From assembly GCA_033398695.1 (NCBI GenBank), contig CM065819.1, forward strand, positions 9,287,501 through 9,351,500: 64,000 nucleotides of DNA, written 5' to 3'. Source of the stretch: Orobanche coerulescens. Its lineage: Eukaryota; Streptophyta; Magnoliopsida; Lamiales; Orobanchaceae. The notes under the pieces were generated by a model. It made no database searches and had not been told where the DNA came from. It saw only the letters and a list, made by a program, of their open reading frames with translations. A program made the position numbers and the translations under genes. How positions within the stretch are numbered: position 1 is the stretch's first letter; the number at the start of each line of letters is the position of its first letter. This document shows positions 57,944 to 64,000 of this stretch, in pieces.

Positions 57944-58560
57944 ATGCTCCAAGCAGGAGGGGGGAACCTCGGGGGCCTTTCCCCGGTTTCCACCGCGTCA
58001 AATAGGAAGCGGAAGGCCGAACTGAGGGCATTCGCCGAAGTCCATATTGTGGTGCCCCCAGAGCCGACCATCGCTAGAGACGCGCTCATCACCTTCTCCA
58101 ATAAAGACAGGGAGGGGGTACAATGCCCCAAAGAGGATGCATTGGTGATCTCTGCCTGTATCCTTGGGAAGGCGGTCGACCGCGTCTTTGGTTGACAACG
58201 GAGCTTCGCAATATCATATTCAAAATGACTGGATCAGCTCGGAAACCTGACCAAATTCATCAAGCCATTCGGCACCGTGCTCCAAGGATTCGGCGACACC
58301 ACTGTCCAAGCCTATGGGAGGATCAAGCTCTCCGTCGAGCTGATATGCATTTACGATCCCAAGGTTAGGATTACTAGGAACCTATCTTTTGTAATCATAG
58401 ATAGACCCAGCATCTATAATGGGTTCTTAGGTCGTCCATTCTTAGAAACCTTTGAGGCGGTCGCTTCGTCCTTCTTTTATTGTATCAAATTCCCCACTGC
58501 CGATGGGACGGTCGGTACTGTAAAGGGGGACCAGCTAATGGCAAAAATATGTTTAAATTA
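57944..58560 (+). pseudogene. Aspartic protease of element I
   Basis: ITFSNKDREGVQCPKEDALVIS leads to the active-site motif LVDNGAS at 58188-58208, one frame away. Then comes FVIIDRPSIYNGFLGRPFLE, a typical Ty3/gypsy Tat protease C-terminal block, and IKFPTADG. At least two frameshifts. Confidence 0.78.
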
Positions 58561-58929
58561 CTCTTATGTCGTTACTGTTTTCAATACTTCCCCCGATATT
58601 TGTAACGTTGAAACGATCGACGATCGACCCATGGAGATCGACGAACCAAACACATCGTACCAACCCAACTCAGAGGACGCCATCTCGGATCAGTTAACGG
58701 ACGACATCGAGCCAAGGATCGGTTTCGAGCCAAGTCTCGACGTCGATCCAAGGATCGAGTCCGAAACCGTTCCAAGCAAGAAGCGACCGTCCCCATCAAG
58801 AGTTGGAGAGTATAGCCATAGATCCGGCTCGTCGAGCGGGAAGTACAGATCGGCGCAAGCATCGACCTCGCATCGAAAGGAGATCTGGTCAATTTGCTAC
58901 GTAAGAACATCGGAGTCTTCGCCGTCGCA

Positions 58930-59760
58930 TCAAGATATGGTTGGCATAAGTCCCGAGCACGCTTGCCACTATCTAAAGATCGACCCGGCGATGAAGCCTG
59001 TTCATCAAAAACGAGGGAAATTCGCCTCAAAATACGCGGCGCTCGACATAGAGGTCCAAAAGTTGCTCGACAACAAGTTAATCGGGTAGCTACGGACGAC
59101 CCACAATGGGTCGCTAACGCGTACTCGTCAAGAAGCCGACCGGTTCTCGGAGGTTATGCATCGACTTCACCGACCTCAACGCGGCTTGTCCAAAAGATCA
59201 CTTTCCGATGCCTCATATTGATCACTTGGTCGATAGTATCGCAGTCGCGAAATGATGTCATTTATGGATGCCTTCACGGATATCATCAAATCCCAATGGC
59301 GGAGAAAGACATAAAACACACATCTTTCCACACGGAGAAAGACATATACTTTTGGGTCCGGATGCCGTTCGGCTTGAAGAATGCGGGGGCGACCTACCAG
59401 CGTCTGGTCAACAGGATGTTTGCGAATCAGATCGGCAAGACCATGGAGGTCTACATCGACGACATCGTTGTCAAAAGCCTCAAGAAGGAAGATCACCTCA
59501 ACGATCTCGCCGAGACGTTCGCCATCCTCGAAAAGTTTAACATGAAGCTGAACCCCAAGAAATGCAACTTTGGGGTGGCTCCGGGAAGTTCCTGGGGCAC
59601 ATTGTCAGCCAGAGGGGGATCGAGGCGAATCCCACCAAGATACAGGCGATCCTCGACATGCAGGAACCTCGGAACATCAAGCAGGTACAACGCCTCACAG
59701 GTTGTCTGGCCGCCCTCAACCGCTTCATATCTCGGCTCGCCGATAAAAGCAAGCCTTTCT
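58930..59760 (+). pseudogene. Reverse transcriptase of element I
   Basis: N-terminal HYLKIDPAMKPVHQKR, then after frameshifts the CIDFTDLN / PMPHIDHLVDSI-type block (59155-59240). MPFGLKNAGATYQRLVNRMF and the catalytic YIDDIVVKS (YIDD at 59452-59463) are open in the frame running to about 59575. The thumb region (GHIVSQRGIEANPTKIQAI) continues in the frame starting at 59562. Catalytic motifs are present but the reading frame is broken. Confidence 0.85.
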
Positions 59761-60239
59761 TCGCGACCATCAAAAATAAAAAGTTCGCATGGACGAGGGA
59801 GAGTCAGATGGCGTTCGCCAAAATAAAGGAATATTTATCCAACCCCCAGATCCTGGCAAAGCCGATCCCCGGGGAGAAATTATTCCTTTACCTAGCGGCC
59901 TCGGAGGTCGCGCTGAGTGCGGTCTTGGTGCGAGCGGAGGGACTAGTCCATCTGCCGATCTACTATGTCAGTCAAGCGCTCCACGACGCTGAAACACGCT
60001 ATACACCTTTGGAGAAGATCGCCTACTCTCTAGTCATGAGTGTCCGTAAGCTAAGAGCCTATTTTTTCGACCATAAAGTGGAGGTTTTGACAACTCTCCC
60101 TCTAAGGCAAGTTCTACATCGACCGGACACCAACGGGCGACTCCTCAAATGGTCACTAGAGGTCGCCCAATACGGCATCACATACGCTCCTCGCACGGCG
60201 ATCAAGGGCCAAGCTCTGGCGGACTTCGTGGTGGAGTAA
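59761..60239 (+). CDS. RT-linked (Ty3/gypsy-type) RNase H domain, open frame
   Basis: Continues the frame opened at 59562: FAWTRESQMAFAKIKEYL, LFLYLAASEVALSAVLVR, PIYYVSQALHDAETRYTPLEKIAYSLV, ending ALADFVVE and TAA at 60237-60239. This is the connection and gypsy-type RNase H-like region. The TAA separates it from the second RNase H and is probably a defect, since pol is normally one polyprotein. Confidence 0.75.
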
Positions 60240-60254
60240 ACATTCCCTCACAGT

Positions 60255-60665
60255 CCGACCCATGTCGGTCGACCTGTCTGGAAGCTGTATGTTGACGGTT
60301 CGGCGACCAACTCGCGATCAGGGGCAGGGATCGTCCTCATTAGCCCCAACGGACAAAGCTTCACAAATGTTGTGCGTTTCGGGTTTCGAGCGACCAACAA
60401 TGAAGCCGAATACGAGGCCTTGGTAGGGGGGCTCGACCTGGCTCTCGCCCTAGACGTTCGTCGCCTCCATATCTTCATGGACTCCCTCCTGGTGGTGAAC
60501 CAAGTCAAAGGAGAATATGAGGCATGTGGTGAACAGATGATCAAATACCAAGAGCTGGTCGCCGAGATATGCACGAAATTTGAAGAAGTACAAATCGAAC
60601 AAGTCCCGAGAGAGCACAACTCTCAGGCCGATGCCCTATCCAAGCTAGCATCGTCGGATGGGGCA
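60255..60665 (+). CDS. Second RNase H domain (archaeal-like aRH), Tat lineage marker
   Basis: YVDGSATNSRSGAGIVL (60288 on), NNEAEYEAL, DSLLVVNQVKGEYEA and HNSQADALSKLA give the D-E-D-D catalytic set. A second, archaeal-type RNase H after the gypsy one is a known acquisition of the Tat/Ogre lineage and supports the assignment. The frame runs on to 61067 as the RNase H-integrase linker (TPFITYLKDGTVPDD). Confidence 0.85.
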
Positions 60666-61950
60666 GCCGATTTCTCTAATATCCAAATTACAAAGTCAGA
60701 AAGGCCGGCAATCGAAAGAAACCTGGTGGACACAGTTGCCGTTACCAAAGAAAGCTGGATGACTCCGTTCATCACATACTTGAAGGACGGGACGGTCCCT
60801 GACGACCGTATCAAAGCTCGCCAACTCCAGCTCCGAGCGACCAGATACACCCTACTGGACGATCGTCTTTACAAGCGAGCTTTGTCTTCCTCCTCAAGTG
60901 TATTACACCGAGGAAGGATGACTCATTTTAGCCGAGATCCACGACGGAATGTGGAAATCACGCCAGTGGACGAGCTCTCATCCATAAGACAACCAGCAAG
61001 GTTTTTTCTCGCCGTCACTTGTAAGGATGCGATCGCCTATGCCAGTCGTGTCATAGATGTCAAGTAATGGGACCAAGTATTAAAATCTCCCCGAGCACTC
61101 ACCTCGATGTACGGCCCATGGCCATTCGCTCAATGGGGCATCGACCTTATAGGTCCCTTACCGACGGCTCCAGGAGGTCAGAAGTTCGCCATCGTCGGGT
61201 CGACTATTTCACCAATGGGCGGAGGCCGAACCGTTGAACAAGATCGCCAAGAGCAAGTGATCAAGTTTATCCGGAGAAACATCATATGCCGGTTCGGTCT
61301 ACCCTGTGCCATCATCTCCGACAATGGAAAGCGCTTCGACGGCTTAGAAGTCATGCACTCGTGATAAGTGGGAATCAAAAGGTTGTTCTCGGCTCCCTAT
61401 CACCCTCGGACGAACGGGCAGGTAGAAGCAAAGAACAAGATCCTCAAACACACAATTAAGGCGCGACTTGAATCCAAAGCTAGGACGATGGGCGGCGAGC
61501 TCCCGTGACGTTTTGTGGTCTTACCGAACAACAACCCGCAATTTAACGGCGAAACCCCATTCGCCTCGCCTTCGAATGGCGGTGATCTCGGAGATCGCCG
61601 TCCTCAGCCATCGAACCGAGCAAGAGATGACGATCGATAATGATGTGGCCCGGTGGATCGACCTCGACATGCTTGAAGAACGTCGACTAACCTCGGAAAT
61701 GAAGAACACTATCCACAAAAGGAGATCCGAAAAGTTCTTCAATTCGAAGGTCAGGGAAAGACGGTTTCAAGTGGGCGATCTCGTCCTCAAAAAGATCCAA
61801 ACCCACACAGGTGTCTTTGGACCAAGTTGGGAAGGCCGCTTCAGAATATCGAAATGGCTAACTAAGGGAGCCTACGAGCTGGAACACCCTGACGGTACTC
61901 CGGACCGATATCCCTGGAACGCTGTACATCTGAAGAAATACTATCAATAA
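60666..61950 (+). pseudogene. Integrase of element I, frameshifted
   Basis: After the linker the zinc-binding HHCC region (about 60890-61075) is not clearly readable. The core shows WGIDLIGPLP (61134-61163; first D), SDNGKRF (61317-61334; second D) and, after a stop near 61364, YHPRTNGQVEAKNK (E at 61425-61427). The C-terminal part, RFQVGDLVLKKI..GPSWEGRF through WNAVHLKKYYQ, ends at TAA 61950. The D-D-E triad can be traced but the ORF is broken. Confidence 0.82.
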
Positions 61951-62938
61951 TAACTTTGTATTCATTTTCAACTACCGAATGTACAAGGAACATAATGAAA
62001 TATTTTTGTTCTCCATCCCATCTATTCTGGCGATCGCCCCACAAGCATATTACATACCGTAGAGGATCGTCGTTCAAGAATGACAATCCGAGGTAGAATA
62101 CAATACAGCCATGGCACTGGAGGTCGATGGAACCAACAGCTTCGCCCATGCAAGGTTCCCTCGAGCTTAGATCGCCCGCCTTTCGTTTGAATACGAGGCC
62201 GGCGTAGCCGAAGGACCCTCCGAAACTAATCAGTGGACACGATCGCCCTCCCTCAATGGTTCATCATCTAACTTGGTGAACCCGGGCAATGCGACGTGCC
62301 ACTACCCCCGTCTCAACGTACACCGCCGAGGGTCGCCATCTTCATGGCGGGCCGAGGTGGAAGCAGAGCTGACAAGCCGCGGGCGTGGAGTCGAATAAAC
62401 CGACGACGCCCCGCGCAAGGATTCCCCCAGACCAAGATCGCCCACCTTTCGTTTTCACACAAGGCAGGCGTAGTCAAACGGAGGACCCTCACAAAAAGTG
62501 AGTCGCGGGATACACAACGTCCCTCGCACACAAAGACACGATAAGGGAGGTCGGTCAATCGAACACCCCAACCATACATGATTCTTCAGAAACGACGAAA
62601 CTGAAGGTAGCCCACCGGACAACCTAGTTTTCGTTTCCTTACTTACAATAAGCAAACAAAAACAAGGGGGCAGAGATGGGTCGAGCTAATCCCAAATACG
62701 ATCGAACAAAAGGAACCACACACGATCGGCCTCACTCAAACACATTCGATCAAACACGCGCAGGACGATCGAAGTCGTCCAACAAAAATTACAAGTAAGA
62801 ATCCCGATTCAAAACATATCAATGCTTTCAACACTCAGACAATCGATCGGATGAACAAAACGTCGAAAGCAATCATACACATACTTGTAAAAGTTGCGCG
62901 AAAACATTCAAAGGCGATCGTATGAAAAGAAGAACATT
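61951..62938 (+). other. Noncoding spacer of element I between integrase and antisense gene
   Basis: Holds blocks matching the complement of 46540-47030 in element III (for example TCGTTTGAATACGAGGCCGGC near 62178). No supported ORF. Confidence 0.7.
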
Positions 62939-63932
62939 TTATTCATAACGCAAGTTGAGTACATTACGGGGCGCTAAGTCATTACAAAAAGAAAACGAAA
63001 AGTACATAGTCTTGAAGGAAAACAAAATGCCTCTCAAGGCTCCGCCGCCGTCTTCGCCCTCGGTTTGCGGATCGGCTTCGGCCTCGGGATGAATGAGTTT
63101 ACCCGTATACCAACTCAAGTCGATCCCGAAGTCGGCCAAGTCAAGGATCGGCAAGGAGAACTCCGGTGCAAAGGATGCGCGAGGGCGTAAGTTTTGAAGC
63201 TCTCCATCAAGGGACCGATCTCGATCCTCGCCTTTGGCGGCTCTGACAAAGACGCATATGCCAAGTAATAGGCAAACTTCGGCGAGCGCCACACTTTGGT
63301 AGGGATCGGTCTCGATCGCCTTGATTAGCCCTTCAACTCGCGGCCGTCTTCTCGGCCTCCGCCACTCGGCAACCTTGGCGGCATTCTCATCCTCAGGACT
63401 TCTCCAGGCTCTTTCCTTGCCGCGTCCGGCTCACCGCTTAAGCCGATCAACCATCGCTTTGGTCCGGTCGCCTCCTCTGCGACGCCGCGAAGCTCGGCGA
63501 GCTTCGCGCCTCGTCACGGACCGACGGCAGCCTCCTTGGAGCGGCTCGGCTCCCGCATCAATCGATCCACATCCCGCTTAGCCCTTTGGCCGTCTCCTCA
63601 TACTCCTTCTCCATAGCCCGGATCCGGTTGGCATCCTCGATATTTTGTTCCGGCGGCCTCGAGGTCGCGATGGAGATGAGCAGGAGGGTCGCCTCAAAAT
63701 CCCTTGCAGCTTGGACGGCCATCGCCGCCGTCTCAAGAGCTGTGGCAACGGCCGCCGCATGGCGTCTCCAGATCGCCGACGAGCGATCGCATCGAGGTCG
63801 GTCGTCCAAGCCTTGGGCAAAGAGGTGATGGCCTGGCGAACGTAAGCAGGGACATCGATAGGTTGTTGCGGAGCCTTGCTCGACAGAAAGTCCAGCACCA
63901 TGGGAGCAACGTCCGGATCGGCGAGACGAACC
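62939..63932 (-). pseudogene. Antisense gene of element I, last exon, frameshifted
   Basis: Homologous to exon 4 of the element III antisense gene. On the minus strand, after a conserved acceptor CTGCAG (complement of 63933-63938), it reads VRLADPDVAPMVLDFL.. then LPKAWTTDLDAIARRRS. After a frameshift near 63750-63800 it reads AMAVQAARDFEA and a shortened coiled coil, and in a third frame FSLPILDLADFGIDLSWY (about 63100-63170). Upstream exons lie beyond the window. Matching splice acceptors in two elements support real splicing. Confidence 0.65.
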
Positions 63933-64000
63933 CTGCAGCGCAAACCAAGGAAACCAAAAGAGTTAGCCTAAGACTTACTCAGAACGCCTAGCTCGGAAAG
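63933..64000 (-). other. 3' part of a predicted intron in the antisense gene of element I
   Basis: Minus-strand sequence ends ..GCGCTGCAG at the same exon boundary as in element III (45070/45071). Confidence 0.4.

Larger units (their letters stand above)
55190..64000 (+). mobile_element. Element I: Tat/Ogre-type retrotransposon with degraded gag-pol, incomplete in window
   Basis: 5' LTR 55190-56125, primer site 56126-56145, gag, protease, RT, RNase H, a second RNase H, integrase (to 61950), a noncoding spacer and an antisense gene entering from the right. The 3' LTR is beyond the window. It was inserted into LTR H; the left flank is ACGGT (55185-55189). Many frameshifts and stops make it unlikely to be autonomous as written. 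Confidence 0.9.

Overview
This window looks like nuclear, gene-poor (heterochromatic) DNA of a flowering plant. I see no ordinary host gene, tRNA or rRNA. Almost every base belongs to LTR retrotransposons nested inside one another. Two lineages are recognisable: Tekay/Del-type chromovirus derivatives (initiator-Met-tRNA primer site TGGTATC(A/G)GAGC, 3' end GGGACGAAACTT..GGAGGGTAGAA, LTRs TGTAATATCC..GTGTTACA), all without gag-pol; and Tat/Ogre-type Ty3/gypsy elements (primer site ATTGGCGCTAGAAGAAGGGG, a second RNase H domain, a gene on the antisense strand).

Layout, left to right. 1-20617: array A-C, LTR-internal-LTR-internal-LTR (LTR A, cut by the window start and by a nested element; LTR B 12025-15045; LTR C 17589-20617). 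Nested in LTR A at 880-7509 is a young 6.6-kb element of another family, flanked by GTAGT; LTRs B and C keep the empty site. It carries a captured, intronless LOG-type (cytokinin-activating enzyme) gene and a second unknown cysteine-motif ORF. 20618-21140: fragment of a minus-strand LTR (K). 21141-23340: 3' end and LTR of element J. 23341-55189: minus-strand element G/H. A 15-kb three-LTR array D-F (25252-40321, flanked by GGAAT, empty site retained in LTR H at 54616) sits in its left LTR, and a pol-less Tat/Ogre element (III, 41617-50105, flanked by ACAAC) sits in its internal region. 55190-64000: a Tat/Ogre element (I) with most gag-pol domains but many frameshifts, inserted in LTR H and running off the window.

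Inferred insertion order: J is oldest; K and G/H entered J; A-C entered K and the LOG element entered A-C; D-F, III and I entered G/H. Most elements are non-autonomous and would need enzymes supplied in trans.

Four things deserve attention: the LOG-carrying retrotransposon; arrays of CpG-rich palindromes just upstream of the TATA box in unrelated LTR families, with a different palindrome core per family (TTACGGCCGTAA, TTACGTACGTAA, TAGCGCACGCTA, GCGATCGC); a conserved splice-site skeleton in the LTR leaders; and an antisense gene with its own TATA box and three frame-preserving introns in element III. All calls come from reading the sequence; no database search or alignment program was run.
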